Positions 43,862-54,368 of a stretch of 64,000 nucleotides of DNA are shown here, one piece after another. Origin of the DNA: Clavaria fumosa (Eukaryota > Basidiomycota > Agaricomycetes > Agaricales > Clavariaceae); NCBI GenBank assembly GCA_951802425.1, contig OX637802.1, positions 2,170,001 through 2,234,000 on the forward strand, written 5' to 3'. The translations under genes and the position numbers were made by a program. The notes under the pieces are model-generated. The model searched no databases, was not told where the DNA came from, and saw nothing but the letters and a program-made list of their open reading frames with translations. Position 1 is the stretch's first letter. Each line of letters starts with the position of its first letter.

Positions 43862-45014
43862 GGCCACGCGTTCAAAACATTCACGGGTTTGACGGAGCCC
43901 AGAAGGGACATGTTTGAACCGATGGCGATGAATCCTCAGTTCAAAACTGCTTCCCGACAGAATCGTATAGATCTCTGGCAAAGTAACTGATTAACAACTT
44001 TGTCAGCCATTGATTCCAATCATCATCGCCTCCCACGAAAATTGTTCGCGGAAACGATGATAGAGAGGTGATCAAATATATCAGTAAAAAAGGCTCGCAG
44101 CAGTGCCGAGTTTAAAAAAAAAAAAGTACAAAGACCCAAAAAAAAAAAGACGGTACCTCGAGACCCTCAAACTGTGGCTGTGGATGAATACGCATGCCAC
44201 CCTTGCCCTGTTGTGCAGTTGTCGGTATTTTTAGTTGTACCCGTCACAAGTTCGAATTCACGCCATTGATTCGCCGTAAAAATGGAGATGAAAAAGGTTT
44301 ATGACGAGCCGTAAGGAACGGGTGCACAGCCCTAATAAGATCGGATCTGCGATGCAATGGGCGTAAAAAAAAACGATGGGTGTTGCTGAAGAGGCGCTTT
44401 AACCGTAAAAAAAAACTGGTCCGGATTTCGGATCTTGGCTTGCTGCGGTAAGGCGTGTTGCGGCCGTTTAGTCAAACTTTTGGCTCGTCGGGGTTTATCA
44501 TCAAGCGAGCTAGTTCGCTGAGTTCAAAATAGCTTGGTTTGGCTGGCTCTGGCTGGTTGGCTCTCCTCTGACTCTGACTCGTCTCTGGTCTTTGTCGATT
44601 AAACCATCCCATCCGAGGGCAGCGAGCCGAGGTGCTTGCAAATGCGAACAACTATGAATGAACATTTCGGCGCTCTCTTTGCGTGTTCACCGCACTGTCA
44701 GCGGCCTAAAAGTCACCCTCTCCCCCCCCCTTTGACGTAAAGGTCCCAACTCCCAAGAACGGAATTGCGGGCCGAAAGAAAGAGGAGCCACCTTTTCACC
44801 GTTCTCGCAGATCCTCGGACGCTCCACCGACTTCGGCCGTCTCATCCGCCTCGGTTGACCCTTCCATGAGGTCAACAGCTTGCTGCACCATTGACGACCT
44901 TATGCTGCGCAACTCGTCGGCATCCTCAGCCCCGTCGGGTAGTACCGAGAATAAACTCGGCCTGATTGAGGCATCATCCGCATCATCAACCTTCTCCGTT
45001 TCGTTAACGACATG
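43862..45014. other. Intergenic region with repeated oligo-A tracts
   Basis: Includes A-runs of 9-13 near 44116, 44149, 44366 and 44408, several preceded by CGT, and a T/C-rich region near 44520-44600. No supported gene. Confidence 0.45.
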
Positions 45015-46646
45015 CTATACGCCGCCATCTTCCGTTTCACATACCATAAACTCGTCACTGACACCTGTTGCGAACCGTTCCGTATCCCTGAGCTCCATAT
45101 AGCCATCATTCGATGCCAATTCTTCCTCATCCTCAATGACGGGGTTACCATGGGCGTCTAGAGGCACAGACGAGTCCATCGATTTTCGATATTTGTGATG
45201 TGTGAACAACCCGATGCCTTTCGGATCTCAGCGGACGACCTTCAGGCGTGTATCTCGGCGTACCTAAAACAGTGATCCCCACCCCAGTCATATTCAATGG
45301 GGTCAGCTGGTCGCCGAAGACCCATGCAGAGACTGTGATCGTCGTCACTTCTTTGGCAATCCCTGCAATGGCCATCGGTACCACTCCCGCGCGCTTAATG
45401 ATGCTACGCGTCGAGAACACGTTTCGATCAGAAAAAGGTCGCGTCTCGGGCGTCAAATGGAAAGCGATCAGGGGGAGGAGACCTACTAAAATTCGCTTAC
45501 AACCATGCAAAATGCCACGATGCCTGGAACGATGAGATAGAATGCCGTCACCAGAGACGCCCTCCATCCATCAAAAAATTTGGACTGGAACACCTGCCCC
45601 CATCCATCTACGACCGCGCTGATGCAGGCGAGCGTGACAAACATAACAGGTGCCAGCCAGAACAGCGCGGCCACTGGATGACTCATGCCGATCTTGCGAC
45701 TTTTGAGAAGCATCTGTGTCAGACTCCATCTCAGACCCCCGGAAGCGCTGGCCGTGAGAGCAAGAAGGAAGCCAGACAGGACAAATTGGGTCTCTGACGC
45801 CACCATGAGCACCACCCCGATAAAAATGAAAAATATGACCCCGACGAGGCGCAGAGAGAAAATCTCCAAACGGAAAAGGAAAGCGAACAGCAGGACGAAT
45901 ATTAGTGAAGAAGACTTGACCATTGCTAATCACACACAGACTTTCAGCAACGAGGCAGACCTCGAGGCACAAAGAACTTACTGTAGAAGGATAACGTAAT
46001 CGTTTTCAGTGACACATTGGAAAACCCAATGTCAAGACTGGTCGTGATTCCAGTCGGAAGGACCTTCACACTGTGAGAACGGGGATTCAGCCTTGTGGCA
46101 GCGGGCGAGGGAAAAGAAGCCAGCGCCTCGTTACCGGCGTCCGCTACCGGCGTCCGTTGGCGCATGCCACACAGAACAGGGGGTGCATTCACAAAGACGA
46201 GAACAAGGGCAACTCACGCATAGTCTGCTCTTCCGGGGCTACGTTTTGGCCTAAACACACGCGGCCATGCGGCCCTCAGCGACGCCGCCAGGCAGAACTG
46301 CACAACCATGTGCAGGCTGGTCACGAAGAGGGGCCATTGAAAGCCGTAGTGTTCCGGCGAGAACATCCATTTGTTGTACACGGATATGGCGGTGGCGAGG
46401 ACGAACCTGGCGGGGTTGCCCCAGTCCATATGGAAGCGGCCAGTTATGTAAAAAGACGTACCAGCTGGCGATGAAGAGCATATTGATGAACGCATTCCAC
46501 CACCACAGGCGCTTCTTCTCCGCGACCGAGGCAAGATGAGTCAGGTCACCCAAGTCATAGTCCGACAGCGGCTCCTGCGAGAAGTCTAACGCAGGCTCGG
46601 CGGGCGACGTATCCAGCCCGCTTTCGTGCGGCGGCGTCGGTGTCAT
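45015..46646 (-). CDS. Triose-phosphate transporter family / SLC35-type sugar transporter
   Basis: Start at 46646 (MTPTPPHESGLDTSP). An acidic cytosolic N-terminus is followed by about ten membrane segments over some six exons: WWNAFINMLFIASWFVLATAIS then VYNKWMFSPEHYGFQWPLFV, TSLHMVVQFCLAASLRA, IGFSNVSLKTITLSFYS, SLIFVLLFAFLFRLE, VGVIFFIFIGVVLMV, GLRWSLTQMLLKSRKIGM, AALFWLAPVMFVTLACISA, AGVVPMAIAGIAKEVTTITV and LTPLNMTGVGITVLG. The SVYNKW and SxSxxxGxAKE-like motifs place it in the TPT/DMT family, close to fungal Ymd8/SLC35C2-like carriers in the Golgi or ER that exchange nucleotide sugars or sugar phosphates. An acidic tail (VIEDEEELASNDG) ends at 45015. The substrate cannot be read. Confidence 0.88.
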
Positions 46647-47079
46647 TAAGGTTGTGGGTATGCCATGAGTCCGCGTGGGAGTTTTTCGACGCCGAGTCTG
46701 GTTCTGCGCAAAATATTCTATTCGGCTGGTTATATTACGGTTACAACGTGTTGCAGTCAACAGAATGCTAGAAAGGCACGGAAGCGACTGTTGCAACAAC
46801 TCGTGTTGGCCTGAGTACGGAGACTTCTCACGCCAAAAAAAGGAGAGCTGCAACAGGGCTGAGGCCTGAGGACGTGCACACTCGTCTGCACACGAGAGTG
46901 GGCTTGCTTATCTCTTGAACACGCGAGATCGAGAATCCTCAGGTCATCGCGTTCTTCTGCTCAGCTTGAGGTGACGTGGGGTCGGGTGGTTTCGCGTCGG
47001 GTGGCTTGGGTTGTCGCCTGTGACATTGGAGGGCGGGAAAGGGCATTGGGAACGACTCGAGATGGGTGGACATGACACC

Positions 47080-47489
47080 TCAAACTGACCAGGTTCTCCA
47101 GTGATCAAACTGTTTCTGGTTCAAATACTCCCTCCACTCATCTTTTCTCAATTCTGACCAGAACTGCTCATGCTGCAGCAGTTCGAGGTGGTGCAGTGCG
47201 TGAGGATAACTGCAGAAGAACACCGTTAGTAATCTCAACAGCCGCACTACGGCGTAGGGCACACGCACTGTATGAACCGGGCATAGTCCTTCTCCTTCCA
47301 GTACTGCAGGTACTTGAGGAAGTTGATGAACGCCGGTTGGTCCAGGATGTTCTGCTGTGCGAGCGAGTGGAGGTAGAACGGGTTCGCGAGGGACTGCACG
47401 AACTCGAGCTCCAGCTCGAAACGGGCGCGGTTGGCTGTGCGCGCGTCTGCACTGGCGGACGATGGCGGGCTTGCGTCTGTCATCGGCAT
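47080..47489 (-). CDS. Mediator complex subunit 31 (Soh1)
   Basis: Two exons (47489-47269 and 47209-47080), 116 residues. [60 protein letters not shown] and [15 protein letters not shown] form the whole conserved MED31 core, with only a short Ser/Ala-rich N-terminus. MED31 sits in the middle module of Mediator. The intron keeps the frame and is about 60 nt. A divergent deubiquitinase gene begins 393 bp away. Confidence 0.95.
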
Positions 47490-47882
47490 CGGCGACTGCG
47501 ACCCATCATCTCAAGGGTGGCTGTGACTCCGTTACCGTTACCCTCCGCAGTTTGTGTGGCGAAACTTCGCCGCAAGGCACCGGGAACCACCTGTGTGCCT
47601 GCGCCTTCTGCATCAGGGAAAAAAAAGAACATTGATACACTGATATACTCCACCGCTCCGAAATTTTATAGAGGTGTATCCGGCAAGAGGTTGAGGCAGA
47701 GACGTGCGACGCAGAACTGGCTCGTTGCGGCTCGCTGAGATAATCGGCCGACTTGCCGAGACGAAGCCAAACAGCTGCAACCTGGACCGCGTACGCAAGC
47801 CGGCGAAGGGAGACGCGTTGAGCAGCAACACATTCAGACTCACCCGCCTCTTTTTTTGTTTGAGAGAACCAACCAGGGAGCC
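47490..47882. promoter_or_regulatory. Shared promoter of MED31 and the UCH37-type gene
   Basis: 393 bp between divergent start codons. No independent gene seen; the frame 47196-47738 on the plus strand is antisense to MED31 and rejected. Confidence 0.5.
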
Positions 47883-49103
47883 ATGTCAGGCGAAGACAGC
47901 TCCAGCGGGTGGCAGCTCACAGAATCCGACCCCGGTGTATTTACGTGCGTTCTTCACTTGCGCATTCGCGTTTTGAAAATGTACACTGCGCGCCAACCAA
48001 GCCAACTCTCTCCATAAGCGAGCTACTCAGAGGCCTGGGTGTGCCATTCATCGTCGACGACTTGTGCTCCCTCGATCCGGAATCACTGGCTTCCTTACAA
48101 CCTCTTCACGCGCTCATCTTTCTCTTCAAATGGATACCTTCCGCTAACCAGGCGTCGTCACTCACGGGCCAATACGATCCTGACTTTCCAGGATTTTTCG
48201 CGCACCAGGTAGTGAACAATGCGTGTGCGACCCTTGCTGTATGTTCGAAGACTACTGTCAATCGCCGTCTGACCCCCCCCTTTTTTTTTTCTTTCTCCGC
48301 TCAGGTACTCAACGCGCTCGGTAACATTCCAGACCTGCAATGCGGCCCTAGCCTCACGGAGTTGATGTCGTTCACCGCGGGGATGGACCCGCAGACGCGG
48401 GGAATGGCCGTCACATCCTGCGACTGGCTACGCGAGGCGCACAACGCGCTATCGCCGCCGAACGCGATCTCGCTGGACGGGCTAGATTTGCCCAAGACGA
48501 CCGAAGACGCGTACCACTTCATCGTCTACGTACCCGTGACGGGCTGCGTGTACGAGCTGGACGGTCTGAAGCCGTGGCCGGTCAGACACGGCGTGTACGA
48601 GGAGAGCGGGGCGGGGTGGGTCGCGGTCGCCAGACAGGCTATCGTGTCTCGCATTGAGAGCTATCCGGATGGAGCTGTATGCTTTTGCTCTATCAACTGC
48701 CTGATATGGTTCTTATGGCTTCTGGCACAGCTCGAGTTTTCTCTCCTTGCGCTTCGCTCGGACCCGCTGCCGTCATTACAAAATCAGCTCTCCGCTCTGC
48801 AATCTGAAGACAGGAGCAACAGTTCCGAGGCTGCAGATATCGTCGCAAGGATTTCGAACGAGCAGAGCAAGCGCGCGAGATGGGATGTAGGTATTCCTTT
48901 GTTGCCACAACCATTCAACGTTTCTCATTTGGGCAAAACAGTTTGAGAACAGTCTACGTAGGCACAACCACGTTGGGCTGATGCACGCGTTGCTGGTAGC
49001 GCTCGCGAAGGCCGGGAAATTGGAGGAAGCGAAAGAAGGGGCTAAGAATGCGATGAGAGAGCGGCGAGAGCGGGCGACCAAGGGCGAGGAGATGGAAACT
49101 TGA
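47883..49103 (+). CDS. Ubiquitin C-terminal hydrolase, UCH37/UCHL5 type
   Basis: Five exons (47883-47944, 48019-48238, 48305-48676, 48731-48886, 48942-49103), 323 residues, the family length. It is a C12 peptidase that trims ubiquitin chains; in many eukaryotes the UCH37 branch docks on the proteasome, and fission yeast Uch2 is the nearest studied case. Catalytic triad: Cys at about residue 90 in QVVNNACATLA, His about 165 in DAYHFIVYVP, Asp about 180 in YELDGLKPWP; Gln of the oxyanion hole in AHQVVNN. A C-terminal helical extension (SLLALRSDPLPSLQNQL, HNHVGLMHALLVALAKAG, RERRERATKGEE) with the ULD motif separates it from the short UCHL1/3 enzymes. Confidence 0.95.
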
Positions 49104-51599
49104 ATGGCTACGTCTGTACCGCAGTTGCGCGTGCGGGATCCGTCCGATTATTATCTTGGGAGGCATCAAAAAATGGTAGGCATTTTTCCAGGAGCGGTAA
49201 TGGGAAGATGCTCGACGAGGGTGTGTACACATCAACCCTGCATAAAGATCAATGGTAGGGTGCACAAGAGCCTCGTGGTGAGGGACGGCGACAACACTTT
49301 AGCCGTCAGCAATGTTGCGTGGATGTCTCCTTTTGGACGTGGAATTAACCGACACGTGGTGATTAACTGAAGAACAGCCACATGATATCATCGGTCGGCG
49401 TAATCATAGTCGCGTAATCATTCATCGAATATTCATCACCTCACGGACCGTTCGGATGTGACATGGCAAGCATTGGATTGCGTGCAAATTTTGACGGAAA
49501 GTGGTACATTTTGGGTAGTTCACACTTTCCTGGACTGGGACATACAAACTAAACTAAGGTGCGCGCTCAACGTTGTGCTCAACTCATGTCAAATTACGAG
49601 TGGAGCGTTTCACATTCGGGGTAATGACCCTTCAAATGTGACCGCCAATCATTGCAGTGCTGCAGTGCAGGTGCGCCCAAAAACGTTTCAGGTCCGGTGC
49701 AACGACAGCACCGACTCATCTCACTTCCAAGTCTGAGGATCAGCGGCTACTTCTGGCCATCAATCGAACATTTACAGGTCAGTAGAAGCAACATATCCAC
49801 GCACCTCCGAATGGAATTTTGAAAGCAGCGGCTAACCATCACGTAATTCTTCTCCTCAAATAGGATACCCCATTCCTCTTCTCGGGTTCGGCATGTTCCA
49901 GAATTGCGACGTCAAGTCGTCAATCTTCGAGGGGTGCCGATGGGTTGCAAGAGTGATGCAAACTATACGCCAGCAAAGGAAACGACCGTTTCTAACTCAA
50001 CCGCTGTCTGGCAAACCCCATTTTAGCATGTCACATTGGCTCCGCGCAGTTGCGTGATGAACGGGGTGGAAACGGGCGCTGTTGTGAAAGAGAGCGGCCT
50101 CGATAGAGCGGTCCTGTTCTTCGGTATGTACTTCGCCGTTGACACCGACGGCGACACAGCAAAACATTTCGCGTTGTGACATCTCGACTCATGTCGCCGT
50201 TTCACAGCGACGAAATATATCAGCAACACCCACGGTTACGAAAACACGCTTCAGGGCGTCGATCAGTCCCTGAAGAAAGCCCGGTGTTTGTGCGCCTTGG
50301 CTCGCGCGCTCGTCTTGATTATTGTTGTTAGCCCGGCGACCGCAACCGTGGCCGCGGATTACGTTGACCTGTTCCTGGTCGATGACCCGCAGTCGGGCAC
50401 CAAAGGCCGTCTCGCCACCTCTGCAGGAGGCGCGCGAGGGCAAAATTCGCAGTATGGGCGTGTCGAATTAGTGCGCGTATCGATCCTGTGCGGGCACCGG
50501 GGAATGCGGCACCGCTCACGCTCAAAATTGGCACACAACAGCGCCATCAAACATCTAGAGGAAATCGATAATGCGAGCCACAAAATGTCTGCCGTCAATC
50601 AGATAGAGGTACATTGTCTTGTCACATCCTTCGTCTGGGACAGGTGATATTTATTTCCGGTTCAAATCCATCCGCTGTGCTAACAAAGGCCTTTTGTGGA
50701 ATAATGTAATTGGCACTCGATTGCAATGCAAGCATACTGCCACCCTGAGAGGTAAGTGGATCGCCCCATACTTCAACCCACTGCGGCAAGGGTACTTTGT
50801 TATTTGCTTTGCACACCAACCAAATCTCAATGCAACATGCAATGCACCTGCTGATAAGTTTTTATTCCTCCAAGTTCGAATAATTTGTCAATACAGAGAA
50901 AAGGGATGGGCCCAAATTGTTCATAGTTCTCATCAATATGTTTGAAGTTGAAGTCACTGCTCAGCAGTCTTAGTGGTGCACTGCCCACATCATGATCATT
51001 AGCTCCACAAGCATGGTACAGGATAAACAGCTCAGACAAATGAATTTCCCTTTTGTCCATTGGTTCATAATGACAATGACTCATCTCAATGTTTTTTTTA
51101 TATGCTGCCACCACTTTCCTGCATGCAAAGTGGTGAAGATGACAGAAAAAGGCACATATAAAGTCTGAAGGACTGGAGAATGGAATCTGAGTAGTGTGGA
51201 GCAGAGTCCTCAGACTTGTGATGGAGTGGATCAGAGATGGCTCAGAGTCTGGGGTCCAGAGCAGGGATGATGATGAGGTGATCAGATAGGGTTGTGACAG
51301 TATCCCCCTCTTATAGTCAAACCTCTGTAAAGAGTGAAATGTCTGACATGTAAATTTAGTGCTCAGTTGGTGGTCCATACTGAGCAGTATCACATGACAT
51401 GGGTGGCTGTGAATCATAATTAATTTTTGTGCTCCACTTGATCTTCAACACTCCCCCTCAAGCAGCACTAGTGCTTTTCCAGCCCAGCTTGGTCTGAGAG
51501 TTGTGGCTTTGGCCCAGCCTGAGGTGGCTTTGGCTTTGGGAATACTCAGGCCAGGCCATGGCTTTTGTGAGACAAAGTACTTTATCACTACTACAAATC
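49104..51599. other. 2.5-kb region, no supported gene; grades into transposon DNA
   Basis: The first half is ordinary intergenic DNA with small, mutually exclusive frames. From about 50640 CpG becomes rare and base use changes to that of decayed transposons. A 196-codon open frame on the minus strand (50827-51417) lacks any domain. CACTCCCCCTCAAGCAGCAC near 51450 recalls the ends of fungal Ty1/copia elements, so part of this may be an old copia remnant. Confidence 0.4.
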
Positions 51600-51902
51600 T
51601 GTCAGGACTGCTTACATAAGCACTAGAGAAGTGAGAGGGAGGGTTGCAAAAGAGATGCGGGAAGATTGCGGGAAAGTCATGTGACCCAGACAGGTGGCAG
51701 ATTATGTAATGTGAAAGTCACATGACCCAGGCCTGAGCGCATCATGTGACTCATGGGGTCCGAGCATGGGAACACTGGCAACTCCCAGGGTTCCCACTAT
51801 ATATACTACATCTTTTTCCTACTTGTACCCTTTTCCCCTTATGTTAGTATTGTCATCATTGACCTTACATTAAGCTGTGTGATTGTGAGACCCAGTCTGA
51901 TA

Positions 51903-51914
51903 CAATACTAACAT
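51903..51914 (+). promoter_or_regulatory. Primer-binding site matching its own LTR
   Basis: CAATACTAACAT is the exact 12-base complement of ATGTTAGTATTG at 51841-51852, which lies 43 bp after TATATATA (51798) and right after TTTTCCCCTT. Confidence 0.7.
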
Positions 51915-52490
51915 CAATCCTGTCCGCCCTAGCCCCGTGTCCTAACCCAGCTAGCCTGGACCCTTAATCTCAAACTGTGACACATTGTCACAGCTCAGCC
52001 CCTATCATCCTCTTCTTCTTTACCCTGCCCACAGTGTGTAATAGAACTGTGTGAAATTTTTACTGTGTGTAGATACATGTGACCAGACCTGGAGGAAGTC
52101 TACTGTGACCCTCCCCAAGTGATACCAAGTGCCCAAGGCCCAGAACTTTATTTTACAGCCACCATACCCCTCCCAGTGAATCGTGTAGTATACAGGGCAA
52201 GGAAGGGCCCTCTACATAGTCTTTCTGTAGTTTCCTGGTCCAGTGGACAGGGCCCTTGCTCTGTGACCATTGTCAGAAGGGTGCACAGGCAACTCATTAA
52301 GAGTTGTGGAGTGACCACCTGGGACACCATTTGGGCCCCATGCTAGCAATAGTTTCATAGAATAAGAGTTCTATAGGTACATAAGTACCTAGAAGAGCAG
52401 CCTGAGAGGACAGGACTGTTAAGAGATCGAAGAAATCCTGAGTGCCGAAGGCCTGGAATTTTATTTTACAGTGCTATAGAATGCTGGACC

Positions 52491-53302
52491 TAGTGTTGCC
52501 ACAGCTATGACTAGTAGCTGACTAATAGCCATAGCCTTAGCTGATTGTAGCTGTAGCCTAGCTAGCAATCAGCTATGGCTACAAAGCAGCTATGACTATG
52601 GCTATTGATATTTCCATAGCTGATAGCTGCAGCTAAGCTATGGCTAGGTTTGATGTAAAGTTTCAAGTGAAATAAGTTGAGAATAGCACTTTATCTTTCA
52701 AATATTTCACTGTTAAATGCTCTATTATCTTGTTAGCCATGTTGTAACTCACCTTTTTATCCCTGCTGTGCTGACTTTATCATTCTTAGACTTGTTGCAT
52801 ATGAACCAGCTTATGAACTGACAGTGACAGTGGTTGTAACTGGTGATAGTAGTGGCATTGCATTATTAGTCAAAGTAGCAGTACCACAGTGTCATGACCA
52901 CCAGGGCATTACAGCAGTGAGAATGAACACATAATTATAATATAAGAGTTGGCAGCTAAGCCATGACTATAGTCAGCTAAACTCACCAGCTGCAGCTATG
53001 ACTACAGCTAAGACAAATTGAGACCAGCTAGAGTAGTCATGAGCTGCAGCTGGTGTAGCTGGCTCATGACTAGTCTAGCTGCAGCAACACTAGCTGGAGG
53101 TTATATATGAGTTGGAGGGACTTTCCATCTTTCTTTAACACACAAAACCACTGGGACCGATAAGAAGAGTTGGATTCTTCGTAGACTCCAGCCACTATCT
53201 TTTCTCGGATAACCTTCAGTACTTCATTGTAGACCAGCTAGAGTAGTCACTAGCTGCAGCTGGTCTAGCTGGCTCATGACTAGTCTAGCTGTGGCAACAC
53301 TA
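52491..53302. mobile_element. Composite hAT-type element carrying a pol fragment
   Basis: 812 bp with ends TAGTGTTGCCACAGCTA and TAGCTGTGGCAACACTA and a perfect 8-bp duplication GCTGGACC (52483-52490 and 53303-53310). Inside, a first full unit (52491-53092) is rich in AGCTATGGCT-like repeats and ends in a second terminal repeat, GCAGCAACACTA. Then 138 bp (53093-53230) match, in reverse, the reverse-transcriptase region at 60534-60671, and a 72-bp terminal segment (53231-53302) closes the element. It encodes no transposase. Confidence 0.85.
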
Positions 53303-53310
53303 GCTGGACC

Positions 53311-53665
53311 TAGCTGTTGCCCCCTTTGATGGGCAGAAAAGGAACTTCTGTACATTCCTCTGATCCCTTCGCCTCCTGTTTATGGCAAACCTGACTACCT
53401 ATGCTGTGGACCTGGTGAAGGTCCTCTTTGCTCTGAGCAAAATTGTTGGAGATGGATTTGCTGCAGAATGGGTGAATATGAAGGTGGAAGAGATCCTGGG
53501 TAGTGGTGAGGCTGGAACCTGGGCAGAGTTTGTGGAGGAGATGAAGCAAGCATTCAATGACCCAAATGACCATGCAACAGCCCTTGCAGATATTGCTGGC
53601 TTGAAACAAGGTGCCATGACAGCACTGGAGTTCTTTGTGAGGTTCGAGACACTGGTCTGTCAAGT
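53311..53665 (+). pseudogene. gag: Gag fragment of the decayed chromovirus
   Basis: Aligns with the first half of the intact gag: VAPFDGQKRNF, then after a stop LRLLFMANLTTYAVDLVKVL, GDGFAAEWVNMKVEEILG, AGTWAEFVEEMKQAFNDPND and ALEFFVRFETL. It has lost the start, contains a stop (CTC TGA), and lacks the zinc knuckle. Confidence 0.88.
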
Positions 53666-53694
53666 GGAGTTGCCCACCTTGGGCACTGCCTTAG

Positions 53695-54368
53695 TGTCGC
53701 GGTCAATCCTAAATCTGGAGCTCAAAGGTCACGGTGAGGTCATGACAAGGTTGCAAGGGTCACGTGGATAGCTGATGTAAAGGCTCAACAAGGAGGTAGA
53801 AAGAGGCGATTTCTGAAGAATATCAAAGACTAGGGAATACATGTCATGTACCTACTTGTATATATAGTAAAGTCCAAGGTTATAGAAATGGTGTAGTACA
53901 AAGTAGTAAGGAGGAACGTACAATGGGAGTGACAGTAGGGAGGAAATGAAAGTATCCAGGTAATGATCACGAAGTTGTCATGGTCCCAAGAAGGGAAGCA
54001 TCGGTTGGCAGGGGAACAGGATAGCGGTACAAGGGCATCAGGGGGACAGGAAGCCGTCGTGGGAGGGAGATAGGGATGCCAAGGGGATGGGATAATGGTA
54101 AAGGCGGGGCACAGGAGAGTACAAGGTCATGTTAGGGATGGTCACTTGATGGGCAACATCAAGTGTCAGTCCGTTGACAGGGTGATGGCATCCCACTTGA
54201 TGTGCCATCACATATTTGGACTGTACTGTTAGTGGTGGTCATGTGAGTCTCGTGACTTACTGATCACGTGACAGGTCATGTGTCCGCGACCTTTGCGGGT
54301 CATGTGTCCATGACCTTTGCGGGTCACGTGTCCGCGACCTTTGCGGGTCACGTGATGTCGCTGTGACA
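53695..54368 (-). mobile_element. LTR of a second gypsy element
   Basis: From TGTCGCGG to GTCGCTGTGACA (674 bp), next to TATTCCCCTTCCTA, whose complement is a polypurine tract followed by a decayed pol gene read on the minus strand. So this is the 3' LTR. It contains three and a half copies of a 24-bp unit (54274-54360). Confidence 0.7.
54274..54360 (-). repeat. 24-bp tandem repeat with E-box in the LTR
   Basis: GGTCACGTGTCCGCGACC-type units start at 54274, 54298, 54322 and, partial, 54346. One C/T difference separates CATGTG and CACGTG versions. Confidence 0.9.

Larger units (their letters stand above)
51600..53694 (+). mobile_element. Decayed relative of the chromovirus (5' LTR, leader, gag fragment)
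   Basis: The 303-bp LTR (51600-51902, TGTCAGGA...GTCTGATA) aligns with the intact element's LTR in reverse orientation. It is followed by the primer site CAATACTAACAT and a leader like that at 11703-12342, including both TTTACAG-ended blocks. A composite hAT insertion (52491-53302) interrupts it; then gag resumes at GTTGCCCCCTTTGATGGGCA and fades near 53665. Nearly every CpG of the intact LTR is TpG or CpA here. The element is cut by another LTR at 53695. Confidence 0.88.

Noticed and set aside
44249..44262. GTTCGAATTC resembling a tRNA B box
   Set aside because: No A box or cloverleaf could be drawn upstream; no tRNA gene was recognised anywhere in the window.
50288..50647. Plus-strand frame starting with a hydrophobic, signal-peptide-like segment
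   Set aside because: The rest has no family likeness and an antisense frame of equal length exists; not enough to call a secreted protein.
50827..51417. 196-codon minus-strand open frame
   Set aside because: No domain or splice signal, in CpG-poor transposon-like DNA; kept only as part of the unassigned region.
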